Both the position numbers and the translations under genes were made by a program. The notes beneath the pieces are model-generated. The model made no database searches. It saw only the letters and a list, made by a program, of their open reading frames with translations, and was not told where the DNA came from. A stretch of 64,000 nt of DNA from Lachnospiraceae bacterium. Its GTDB lineage: Bacteria > Bacillota > Clostridia > Lachnospirales > Lachnospiraceae. Location: NCBI GenBank assembly GCA_014804245.1, contig JAAVAE010000005.1, forward strand, positions 1 to 64,000. Reading direction: 5' to 3'. Below, piece by piece: positions 47,114 through 55,388 of the stretch (the stretch's first letter is position 1; every line of letters begins with the position of its first letter).

Positions 47114-48022
47114 ATGAAAAAGAAATCTATAAGAAGCAGTCTTTTGTTGCTTTTAGCAGCCACCATCTGGGGGGTGGCTTTTGTGGCGCAAAGTGTGGGG
47201 ATGGATTATATGGGTCCCTTATCCTTTAACGGAGCAAGATTTTTGATGGGCGGTGTGGTGCTCCTGCCGCTGGTCATCGTCCGGAGGAAAAAGGATAAGG
47301 ACAGGCAGATTCCGAGGGCAGGGATGCGTGTTACCCTGACAGGAGGCATTTGTTGCGGACTGGTGCTTGGCATGGCATCTTTGTGTCAGCAGAACGGTAT
47401 CATGTATACAACGGTGGGAAAAGCAGGATTTATTACCACCCTTTACATCATTATAGTGCCTGTTATGGGGATTTTTCTAAGAAAAAAGGTATCTGGAAGA
47501 GTCTGGATCGGCGCAGCGCTTGCAGCGCTTGGGATGTATCTTTTGTGTATGAACGAGAGGCTGGCGCTTAGCAGGGGAGATGCCTATGTGTTTGTGTGTG
47601 CGATTCTTTTTGCTGTACATATCTTGGTAATTGACTATTTTTCGCCCAGAGCGGATGGAGTGGAACTTTCCTGTATTCAGTTTTTTACGGCAGGAATATT
47701 AAGCGGCGTGCTGGCGTTTATGCTTGAAAAGCCGGAAATCGGCAGCTTTATAAATGGAATCATCCCTCTTGCTTATGCAGGAATCATGTCCTGCGGTGTG
47801 GCATATACCTTACAGATCATCGGTCAGAAGGATTTGGATCCTACGGTGGCATCCCTTATTTTATCAATGGAATCGGTTGTCTCTATGTTAGCAGGATGGA
47901 TTATTTTAGGGCAGGCACTTAGCAGAAAAGAATTGCTGGGATGTGCGTTAGTATTTGGGGCGGTTATCTTGGTACAGCTGCCCGATAAAAAAAGAATGGA
48001 ACAGGGAGTACAGGCAGGGTAG
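47114..48022 (+). CDS. EamA/DMT-family transporter
   Basis: 302 residues with about ten membrane segments in two EamA repeats (RSSLLLLLAATIWGVAFVAQ at the start; GIMSCGVAYTLQIIGQKDLDPTVASLILSMESV in the second). Drug/metabolite transporter superfamily exporter of the inner membrane; substrate not predictable. AAGGGGAG is 5 nt before the start. Confidence 0.9.
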   Translation: MKKKSIRSSLLLLLAATIWGVAFVAQSVGMDYMGPLSFNGARFLMGGVVLLPLVIVRRKKDKDRQIPRAGMRVTLTGGICCGLVLGMASLCQQNGIMYTTVGKAGFITTLYIIIVPVMGIFLRKKVSGRVWIGAALAALGMYLLCMNERLALSRGDAYVFVCAILFAVHILVIDYFSPRADGVELSCIQFFTAGILSGVLAFMLEKPEIGSFINGIIPLAYAGIMSCGVAYTLQIIGQKDLDPTVASLILSMESVVSMLAGWIILGQALSRKELLGCALVFGAVILVQLPDKKRMEQGVQAG

Positions 48023-48069
48023 ATTGCAGGATGGCAGTTTATGCAGCCCGTTTCGGAATGGAGGAGAAG

Positions 48070-50373
48070 ATGTATCAAAAATTAAAGGAGTATCGTGTAG
48101 AGGGACAGAGGGTTTATTTTCAATATGAAGGCAGCGCAGCGGGAAAGGAACCCTGCGTGGAGGTGATTTCAGATCATATTTTTAACGTGTTTATTGACTA
48201 TACCGGTATGGGACATCGTTCCAGAGCCATTGAAGGAGAATTAGAGAAGCAATTGAATCAGGGAGAAAGTCCGGAAAATGGAAAACTGGAAAGTGTGTCA
48301 TGGGAGGAATCTGGTGTCATTATCAGGACAAAGTATTTGACTGCAATAGTCGGTGATAATTTTGCGGTGGACTTCTATGATCGTGAGGGAACCCCTTTAA
48401 GCCTTTCCTATAGAGGCAGCAGGAAAAGGAGCGGCGCGCCCAGCCAGGCGGCACTGCAGCTTCTGGCAAAGGAAGGGCATGATGCATCGGGAAGGGCAGC
48501 TTACGACTACAATATACAGGAAGTCAGGAGTCTTGACGGAAAGGACTGCATTTACGGTCTGGGTGATAAAACGGGTGTCCTGAATAAAAGGCACTATGAA
48601 TACGAGATGTGGAATTCAGATATTCCGGATCCTCATGAGGATAATTTTAAGTCTTTGTATAAGAGCATTCCTTTTATGCTTGTATTAAAGGAAAAGGGCG
48701 CTTACGGAATCTTCTTTGACAATCATAATAAAACCTACTTCAATCTGGGAAAAGAATCTGATGCGTACTATGTGTTCGGCGCAGATGCTGGAAATCTGGA
48801 TTATTACTTTATCGGAGGAGAGGGGCTTAAGGAGGTAATATCCGGTTATACATGGCTGACCGGCAGAGCGCCCATACAGCAGCTCTGGACCTTAGGATTT
48901 CATCAATCCAGATGGGGATATGAATCAGAAGAGGAAATCCGCAGCATTGCAGAGGGCATGAAGAAGCATCAACTGCCCTGTGACTGTATTCATTTTGATA
49001 TTGATTATATGGATCATTACAAAGTGTTTACATGGAATCAGGAAACTTATGAAGACGGCGCGAAGGTGATTTCTGATTTTAAAGAGATGGGAATCAAAGC
49101 AGTGACCATTATTGACCCCGGCGTAAAGGTTGAGAAAGATTATTACGTCTATGAAGAGGGGGTTAAAAACGGATACTTTGCAAAGACACCGGAAGGGGAG
49201 ATTTACGTCAATGAAGTGTGGCCGGGAGACGCCGTATATCCTGATTTTGGTAATCCCAAAGTGCGCAGATGGTGGGGAGAGAAGCAAAAATTTCTGATTG
49301 ATATGGGTGTGTCAGGGGTATGGAATGATATGAACGAACCTGCAAGCTTTAGAGGACCGCTGCCGGATGATGTGGTGTTTACGGATGAGGATGTGCAGGC
49401 ACCCCATTCTCAAGTGCATAATATCTACGGTCAAAACATGGCAAAGGCAACCTACGAGGGCTGGAAGGAATTGACCGGTAAGCGTCCTTTCGTGATTACA
49501 AGGGCATGTTATAGCGGTTCTCAGAAATATACCACCGGATGGACCGGTGACAACCACAGCATCTGGTCCCACATCCGTATGGCAATTCCCCAGATGTGCA
49601 ATTTAGGTATGTCCGGCATGAATTTTATAGGGACAGATGTGGGCGGTTTCGGCAGCGATTGTACACCGGAGTTGTTTGCAAGATGGATTCAGCTGGGCTG
49701 TTTTTCACCGCTCTTTAGGGATCACTGCGCACAGGGATGCAGAATGCAGGAACCATGGCAGTTTGGTGAGGAAGTATTAGAGATTAGCAGAAAGTATCTG
49801 AACCTGCGTTATGAACTTTTACCTTATTTATATGATTTGATGCGTGAATGTGAACTTACGGGCATTCCGATGATGCGTCCGCTGGTTCTGGAATATGAAA
49901 GGGATGAAAATGTTAAAAATAGAAATGATGAGTTCATGCTGGGTGACCGGATGCTGATTGCCCCGGTGGTAGAGCAGGGCGCAAGGGAAAAAATGGTTTA
50001 TCTCCCGGAAGGCATCTGGTATGACTATTGGACAGGAGAAAAGAAAGAAGGGAAGTCCTTCTTTGTCAGGACGGCACCTCTTGACTTGTGCCCTATTTAT
50101 GTGAAGGCGGGAGCCGTCATCCCCAAATACCCGGTAAGAATGCATGTTGGAGAGGATAAGGATGAACTTTTGATCTTAGAGGCATATCCCGGAGAAGGAA
50201 GCTATCGGCATTATCAGGATAATGGAGAGGATTTCCAGTATCGCCAGGGGGCTTTCAACGAATATGAAATTAAAAATAGAAACGGACAGGTAGAAGTAGA
50301 AAAGCTGCATGAAGGATATCATGGGTATGGACGAATAGAAATAAGGACAGGGGAAATGATATGGTCAAGGTAA
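48070..50373 (+). CDS. GH31 alpha-glucosidase
   Basis: 767 residues if started at ATG 48070, behind GAGGAG; ATGs at 48031 and 48058 are in frame with weaker sites. GH31 motifs: HFDIDYMDHYKVFTWN, the nucleophile in GVWNDMNEP (Asp420), acid/base in WTGDNHSIW (Asp494), then FIGTDVGGF and LFRDHCAQG. No signal peptide, so it hydrolyses imported alpha-glucosides (maltose, isomaltose type) in the cytoplasm. It overlaps the next gene by 13 nt. Confidence 0.9.
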   Translation: MYQKLKEYRVEGQRVYFQYEGSAAGKEPCVEVISDHIFNVFIDYTGMGHRSRAIEGELEKQLNQGESPENGKLESVSWEESGVIIRTKYLTAIVGDNFAVDFYDREGTPLSLSYRGSRKRSGAPSQAALQLLAKEGHDASGRAAYDYNIQEVRSLDGKDCIYGLGDKTGVLNKRHYEYEMWNSDIPDPHEDNFKSLYKSIPFMLVLKEKGAYGIFFDNHNKTYFNLGKESDAYYVFGADAGNLDYYFIGGEGLKEVISGYTWLTGRAPIQQLWTLGFHQSRWGYESEEEIRSIAEGMKKHQLPCDCIHFDIDYMDHYKVFTWNQETYEDGAKVISDFKEMGIKAVTIIDPGVKVEKDYYVYEEGVKNGYFAKTPEGEIYVNEVWPGDAVYPDFGNPKVRRWWGEKQKFLIDMGVSGVWNDMNEPASFRGPLPDDVVFTDEDVQAPHSQVHNIYGQNMAKATYEGWKELTGKRPFVITRACYSGSQKYTTGWTGDNHSIWSHIRMAIPQMCNLGMSGMNFIGTDVGGFGSDCTPELFARWIQLGCFSPLFRDHCAQGCRMQEPWQFGEEVLEISRKYLNLRYELLPYLYDLMRECELTGIPMMRPLVLEYERDENVKNRNDEFMLGDRMLIAPVVEQGAREKMVYLPEGIWYDYWTGEKKEGKSFFVRTAPLDLCPIYVKAGAVIPKYPVRMHVGEDKDELLILEAYPGEGSYRHYQDNGEDFQYRQGAFNEYEIKNRNGQVEVEKLHEGYHGYGRIEIRTGEMIWSR

Positions 50374-51101
50374 CTTATCTGTATCACAGCGGTTTCGCAG
50401 TGGAACTGGATGAATATGTGCTGATCTTTGATTACAGCACGCCAGAAGACATGATACCTTTTATCCCCAAGGAGAAACAACTGATTCTATTCTTCAGCCA
50501 TAAGCATCAAGACCATTTTCAGCTAAAAACCCTTGAGTGGGCGGAAAATATATCAAAGAACACTTGTTATTTTGCGGGAAATGATATTAAGTTAAATGAA
50601 AAATATCTGGAACGAAAAGGCATTGCACCTGATATTTTATCAAGGATGGTGCGGATGAAGGGCAGCGAGACTTACCAGAATGCCAAAAAAGATTTTAAGG
50701 TTGAAACACTCCGGTCCACAGATCAGGGAGTTGCCTTTCTGGTCAGAATCGGAGATATTTCCATCTACCATGCCGGAGATTTGAATCATTGGTATTGGGA
50801 AGAAGAACCTAAAAGCTGGAATGAGCAGATGAAGAAAGCATATCAAACAGAAATTGATAAAATTGCGGGAAGAGAATTTGATATTGCTTTTGTCGTGCTT
50901 GACCCAAGACTTGAGTCAGGTTATCGTTATGGGATGGACTACTTTTTACAAAAAGTACCAGCCAAAAACATATTCCCCATGCATATGTGGGAAGACTATG
51001 ATGTAATCAAAAGATACAAACAGACCGGAACCGGAAAGCGCTTCGCCGGACGAATCAGAGAAGTTTCGGAGAAAAAGCGTGAGTTTCTTATACAAGTGTG
51101 A
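50361..51101 (+). CDS. Metallo-beta-lactamase-fold hydrolase (UlaG-like)
   Basis: 246 residues. The metal motif is SHKHQDHF (HxHxDH), with later ligands in HAGDLNHW and the PMHMW histidine near the C-terminus. The start has AGGGGA upstream and overlaps the end of the GH31 gene, so the two are cotranslated. UlaG-like proteins include lactonases and phosphoesterases; the exact reaction is unknown. Confidence 0.85.
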   Translation: MVKVTYLYHSGFAVELDEYVLIFDYSTPEDMIPFIPKEKQLILFFSHKHQDHFQLKTLEWAENISKNTCYFAGNDIKLNEKYLERKGIAPDILSRMVRMKGSETYQNAKKDFKVETLRSTDQGVAFLVRIGDISIYHAGDLNHWYWEEEPKSWNEQMKKAYQTEIDKIAGREFDIAFVVLDPRLESGYRYGMDYFLQKVPAKNIFPMHMWEDYDVIKRYKQTGTGKRFAGRIREVSEKKREFLIQV

Positions 51102-51104
51102 TGC

Positions 51105-51134
51105 GGTATAACTGATGGAAAAATGCGTATAATA
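51105..51134 (+). promoter_or_regulatory. Candidate sigma-G promoter of spoVAE
   Basis: GGTATA (51105-51110), a 17-nt spacer and TATAATA (51128-51134). It partly resembles forespore boxes but the -10 also fits sigma-A. Confidence 0.35.
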
Positions 51135-51185
51135 ATCCATGAAAACAATCCGGCAGAAGGAATGTTGTAAAAATGGAGGACGATG

Positions 51186-51542
51186 ATGGATTATTTTAAT
51201 GCATTCTGGGTAGGAGGGCTGATTTGCGCTCTGGTTCAGATTTTAATGGAAAAGACAAAGATGATGCCCGGTAGAATCATGGTGCTGCTGGTCTGTCTGG
51301 GTGCAATTATCGGTGTGTTCGGCTGGTATCAGTCTTTTGTAGAGTTTGCGGGAGCAGGAGCATCTGTTCCTCTTCTTGGATTTGGTAATGTACTGATGAA
51401 AGGTGTCAAGGAAGCAGTAGACAAGGACGGATTTATGGGATTGTTTTCCGGCGGATTCAAGGCAGGCGCTGTGGGAACTTCGGCGGCCTTGATCTTCGGT
51501 TACCTTGCAAGCCTCATCTTCAACCCCAAAATGAAGAAGTAA
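51186..51542 (+). CDS. spoVAE: Stage V sporulation protein AE (SpoVAE/SpoVAEb)
   Basis: 118 residues from ATG 51186, 5 nt after GGAGGA; ATG 51183 is too close. Three to four membrane segments, with the SpoVAEb signature SFVEFAGAGASVPLLGFGNVLMKGVKEAV. Small membrane subunit of the dipicolinate channel, homologous to SpoVAC. The family III copy B arm begins only 6 nt after its stop. Confidence 0.93.
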   Translation: MDYFNAFWVGGLICALVQILMEKTKMMPGRIMVLLVCLGAIIGVFGWYQSFVEFAGAGASVPLLGFGNVLMKGVKEAVDKDGFMGLFSGGFKAGAVGTSAALIFGYLASLIFNPKMKK

Positions 51543-51548
51543 GGGGAG

Positions 51549-52048
51549 GGCAAGCCTCATAGTGCGGTCTGACAGCCCTGACGCAGCCTCTGCCCTAGAG
51601 GGTAAGGGTTTAAACAGCAGTCTGGGCGCAGCGTTATTGAGATTCCGGCGGGGCAGCAGCCTCAGGGCAGTTATCCTCCTGCATCAGGTCTGGCAAAAAA
51701 CTGTTTCGAAACCTATGTACAGTGGTAAGAAGGATTAAGCAGCCCTTATGCGGGGACTGGCGCCGGACGCAACCGGCGTATTGACCCATCCATGGGTCAA
51801 ATTACGCCTTCGTCGGACATCCTGTCCGACGATTGCTGTGTACTTAAAGGGCTGCCAAATCCTTCTAACCACTTCCCATAAGGTTCCGGCACAGTTTTTT
51901 GCCAGACTTGATGCAGGAGGATAACTGCCCTGAGGCTGTTGCCCCGCCGGAATCTCAATAACGCTGCGCCCGAACTGCTGTTTGAACCCTTACCCTCTAG
52001 GGCAGAGAGGCTGCGTCAGGGCTGCTAGACCGCACTATGAGGCTTGCC
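51549..52048 (+). repeat. Family III structured element, copy B, with 155-bp arms
   Basis: 500 bp. Arms 51549-51703 and 51892-52048 (155 and 157 bp) are complementary with few mismatches and one 2-bp gap, the longest palindrome in the window. The 188-nt core folds into a stem pairing GTGGTAAGAAGGATT with AATCCTTCTAACCAC, continuing GCAGCCCTT/AAGGGCTGC. It also has the palindromic hairpin TTGACCCAT-CC-ATGGGTCAA and the hairpin TCGGACA-TCC-TGTCCGA. Most stem positions covary with copy A. The 980-bp gap 51543-52523 consists of this element, a short AATTCA-repeat spacer (52081-52097) and family II copy B. Confidence 0.85.
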
Positions 52049-52104
52049 GTTGAGGACTCGAGGCTATGATTCTAATTCCAATTCAAATTCAAATTCAGTG
52101 TTTC

Positions 52105-52421
52105 CTTCCGGCAGGGAGAGGGATGGTGGGATGATGAGGGGAAGGGGAGGCGGGGAAGCCGGGGTTAGGGTTTCAGGGCTATAGCGGAAAATCGGAAATT
52201 TCACTTACGGAATGGTACATACCCAGGGGAAAATCGCCATGGAGGGCGATTTTAGGAGCCATAAGGCAGGATGCCGTCTGGCTCCGCCCCGTCCGGTTTG
52301 AAACACCTATATCCATTCCGTTAGTGAAATCCGATTTGAAGATTAGACCTGAAACCCTAACCCCGGCTTCCCCGCCTCCCCTTCCCCTCATCATCCCACC
52401 ATCCCTACCCCCCGTCAGAAG
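52105..52421 (+). repeat. Family II structured element, copy B
   Basis: About 317 bp. A perfect 59-bp inverted repeat (52119-52177 with 52348-52406), extended imperfectly to 52105 and 52421, flanks a 170-nt core. The core has the same three helices as copy A, but hairpin three is AAAATCGCC/GGCGATTTT instead of AGCCCCGCC/GGCGGGGCT, and the junction stem has ACGG/CCGT instead of GCAG/CTGC. Orientation is opposite to copy A. Arm sequence is purine-rich and unlike copy A. Confidence 0.85.
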
Positions 52422-52523
52422 ACAAACTAAATTACAATGTGATGAAATAACGTGCAGAGACATTCCCATTGTTTCTTTTTTGCCATTGCGCTATACTATA
52501 GAAGGAAAAGGAGTGTATGTGTG

Positions 52524-54347
52524 ATGATACAAGAAAGATTATGTAAACTAAGAAATAGTATGCAGGCGGCTGGGATGGACTGTTATCTGATTCCGACTTC
52601 GGATTATCATGACAGTGAGTATGTCAGCAGTTTTTTTATGGTGAGAAAATATTTCAGTGGATTTACCGGTTCAGCGGGAACCTTGGTGGTGACGAAGGAT
52701 GAGGCGGCTCTTTTTACTGATGGGAGATATTTTATTCAGGCGGCAAAGGAACTTGCGGGTACGGAAATTAAGCTCATGAAAATGGGAGAGCCGGGAGTGC
52801 CTACCATAAGTCAGTATCTTGAAATGGTACTGAAAGAGGGAGAAAAACTGGGATTTGACGGAAGAGTGGTCAAGGCAGACGATGCAAAGAATTATGAAGA
52901 GATTTTGAGCAAAAAGAATGGAAAGATAATCTGGGATAAGGATCTGGCGGAAGAAATCTGGGAGGATCGTCCGGCACTTTTGCACCATCCGGTATCTATT
53001 CTGGAAGAATGCTATAGCGGGGAAAGTGCATCCTCCAAAATAGAGCGTGTGCGGGAGAAAATGAAGGCGGAAGGCGCCGACATGCATATTTTGACTTCGC
53101 TGGATGACATTGCCTGGCTTTTTAATATCCGGGGAAATGATGTGGAAAGTTGTCCGGTAGTGCTGTCCTATGTTGTGGTTACTATGGATGAAGTGCTGCT
53201 TTTTGCAAAGGAAAAGAAGAAACAGGGCAGAAGTGAGAATGACGATGATGAAATCTGGACTAAGGAGCTTTGTCGATATCTTGAGGAAAATGGAGTAGAA
53301 CTTTGCTTTTATGAGGATTTTTATGCGTATGTTTCCCAGATTCGTGGAAAGAAGGTCTTACTCTGCAAAGGGCGTGCAAATTGTAGGCTTTTAAAGGAAC
53401 TTTGTGAAGATGTCACTGTTATTGACAGACCCAATCCTACAACGCTTATGAAGGCGGTCAAAAATCAGACAGAGATGGAAAACTTAAGAAAAGCACATTT
53501 GTGGGACGGAGCAGCGGTCACTCATTTTATGTACTGGCTTAAAAAGAATGTGGGGAAGATATCTATGACAGAAGTGAGCGCTTCCGCATATCAGGAAGGG
53601 CTGCGGGAGACATATGAGCATTTTGTAGAGCCCAGCTTTAGTACTATATGTGCATATGGTCCAAATGGTGCGATAGCACATTACAGCGCAAAGGAGGACG
53701 CCTGCGAGGAAATCCGCCCGGAAGGAATGTTGCTGGTGGACAGCGGCGGACACTATCTGGAGGGCTCCACGGATATTACCAGGACTTTTGTTCTGGGGAG
53801 CGTTTCAAAAGAGATGAAGGAGCACTTTACACTGGTGCTGCGTGCGTTGCTGAATCTTAAAAACGCCAGATTCCTCCATGGATGCAGGGGAGTCAATCTG
53901 GACATTATGGCAAGGCAGGTACTTTGGGAAAAGGGACTGGACTACAAACATGGAACAGGTCATGGTGTTGGTTATTTGCTCAGTGTGCATGAAGGACCTA
54001 ACAGCTTTAGATGGAAACTCCTTCCAGATTATCAGGATAATGCTGTTTTGGAGGAGGGCATGGTAACTACGGATGAACCGGGTATTTATATAGAAGGAAG
54101 CCATGGCATCAGGCTTGAAAACGAACTTCTCTGCAGAAAAGACGAAGCAAATGAGTACGGACAGTTTATGCATTTCGAGGATCTTACCTGCGTGCCTTTT
54201 GATCTTGACGGTGTGGAAGTTTCCCTTCTTACTGATGCGGATAGGAGAAATCTTAACGCTTACCACAAGGAAGTGTTTGAAAAATTAGAGCCTTATTTTG
54301 AAGGTGAAGAACTTGACTGGTTACGGGAAGTTACCAGAGAAATATAG
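52524..54347 (+). CDS. Xaa-Pro aminopeptidase (aminopeptidase P, M24B)
   Basis: 607 residues from ATG 52524, 10 nt after AAGGAG. Three-domain aminopeptidase P: two creatinase-like N-terminal domains (CYLIPTSDYHDSEYVS, FTGSAGTLVV) and a C-terminal pita-bread catalytic domain. Metal ligands appear in LLVDSGGHYLEGSTDITRTF (two Asp), HGTGHGVGY (His), MVTTDEPGIY (Glu) and RLENELL (Glu). It removes N-terminal residues before proline in the cytoplasm. A HAD phosphatase gene follows after 20 nt. Confidence 0.93.
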   Translation: MIQERLCKLRNSMQAAGMDCYLIPTSDYHDSEYVSSFFMVRKYFSGFTGSAGTLVVTKDEAALFTDGRYFIQAAKELAGTEIKLMKMGEPGVPTISQYLEMVLKEGEKLGFDGRVVKADDAKNYEEILSKKNGKIIWDKDLAEEIWEDRPALLHHPVSILEECYSGESASSKIERVREKMKAEGADMHILTSLDDIAWLFNIRGNDVESCPVVLSYVVVTMDEVLLFAKEKKKQGRSENDDDEIWTKELCRYLEENGVELCFYEDFYAYVSQIRGKKVLLCKGRANCRLLKELCEDVTVIDRPNPTTLMKAVKNQTEMENLRKAHLWDGAAVTHFMYWLKKNVGKISMTEVSASAYQEGLRETYEHFVEPSFSTICAYGPNGAIAHYSAKEDACEEIRPEGMLLVDSGGHYLEGSTDITRTFVLGSVSKEMKEHFTLVLRALLNLKNARFLHGCRGVNLDIMARQVLWEKGLDYKHGTGHGVGYLLSVHEGPNSFRWKLLPDYQDNAVLEEGMVTTDEPGIYIEGSHGIRLENELLCRKDEANEYGQFMHFEDLTCVPFDLDGVEVSLLTDADRRNLNAYHKEVFEKLEPYFEGEELDWLREVTREI

Positions 54348-54367
54348 AAAACGGGGAAGAAAAACAC

Positions 54368-55177
54368 ATGATACCGAAAGTAAATGCGGATGAAAAAGCA
54401 ATTTTAAAAAATATCACCTGTTTTTCATTGGATATGGACGGAACAATCTATCTGGGAGAAAAGTGGATTGATGGAGCAAAGGATTTTTTGGAGGCTGTGG
54501 AGAAAGCCGGAAAAAGATATGTGTTCCTCACCAATAATTCTTCCAAAAATCCGCAGGCATACGTTGAAAAGCTGGGGAGAATGGGACTTGATGTAGAGGA
54601 GTCCAGAATCGTGACCTCCGGGCAGGCAACAATTGCTTATCTGAAGGAAAATTTTTCGGGAAAGAAGGTTTATCTGCTGGGCAATGAACTTTTGGAAGAG
54701 CAGTTCTTAAAGGAAGGAATTTTACTTGATGAGAAAACGCCGGAGGTGGTGGTGGTGGGCTTTGATACTTCCCTTACCTATGCTAAAATGTGCAGAGTAT
54801 GTGATCTAGTAAGAGAGGGACTGCCCTATATCTCCACGCATCCGGACTATAACTGCCCCACAGAAACCGGATTCATTCCTGATGCTGGGGCGATACATGC
54901 ATTTATCCATGCATCAGCGTTCCGGTATCCGGATCATATCATCGGAAAGCCCAATGGAGATATCATGGATTACCTTGCAGCGCGGGAAGGAGTATTAAAG
55001 AGCGAGACCGCTATGGTGGGGGATCGGCTCTATACAGATGTGGCTGCCGGTGTCAATAATGGTTATACTGGGATTCTGGTATTAAGCGGAGAGGCATGTA
55101 TGAAGGATGTGGAGACATCAGAGGTTATGCCGCATCTCATTTTCACATCGGTTAAGGAGATGATTCCGTTTCTATAA
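54368..55177 (+). CDS. HAD-IIA family phosphatase (NagD-like)
   Basis: 269 residues. HAD motif I is FSLDMDGTIYLGE with the nucleophile Asp, motif II FLTNNSSKNP, motif III Lys in IIGKPNGD and motif IV MVGDRLYTDV. The C2a cap places it with NagD/AraL-type phosphatases acting on sugar or nucleotide monophosphates. Likely cotranscribed with the aminopeptidase. Confidence 0.92.
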   Translation: MIPKVNADEKAILKNITCFSLDMDGTIYLGEKWIDGAKDFLEAVEKAGKRYVFLTNNSSKNPQAYVEKLGRMGLDVEESRIVTSGQATIAYLKENFSGKKVYLLGNELLEEQFLKEGILLDEKTPEVVVVGFDTSLTYAKMCRVCDLVREGLPYISTHPDYNCPTETGFIPDAGAIHAFIHASAFRYPDHIIGKPNGDIMDYLAAREGVLKSETAMVGDRLYTDVAAGVNNGYTGILVLSGEACMKDVETSEVMPHLIFTSVKEMIPFL

Positions 55178-55255
55178 AAATAGGTAAGAGCAATTCCAGA
55201 CCTACCCGGTTGTGTAACAGAAGGAAAAGACTTTTTTTGCAGGTCGGATATACTT

Positions 55256-55370
55256 TACTTAATCTCGTAAAAGTTCAAAGATTAAGTAGAATATAAATGC
55301 AATATTTATTGATTTATCTATGTATTAATGTTAAACTTTACTTAAAATAGTGCAAAATGCAAGATTAAGT
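55256..55370. promoter_or_regulatory. Repeated AGATTAAGT sites upstream of the ATPase gene
   Basis: TACTTAATCT (55256-55265) and AGATTAAGTA (55279-55288) form a 10-bp inverted repeat; a third copy, AGATTAAGT, is at 55362-55370, 18 bp before the start codon. The region is markedly A/T-rich. The pattern fits an operator for a dedicated or self regulator. Confidence 0.4.
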
Positions 55371-55388
55371 GAAAAATAAGGAGCTAAA

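Noticed and set aside
42721-51840. Hairpins whose complementary strand shows GGA loops, one reading ACAGGATGT like the CsrA consensus
   Set aside because: In the same cassette the GGA loops of family II and family III lie on opposite strands, so no single transcript would display them all. Not enough to claim a CsrA sponge.
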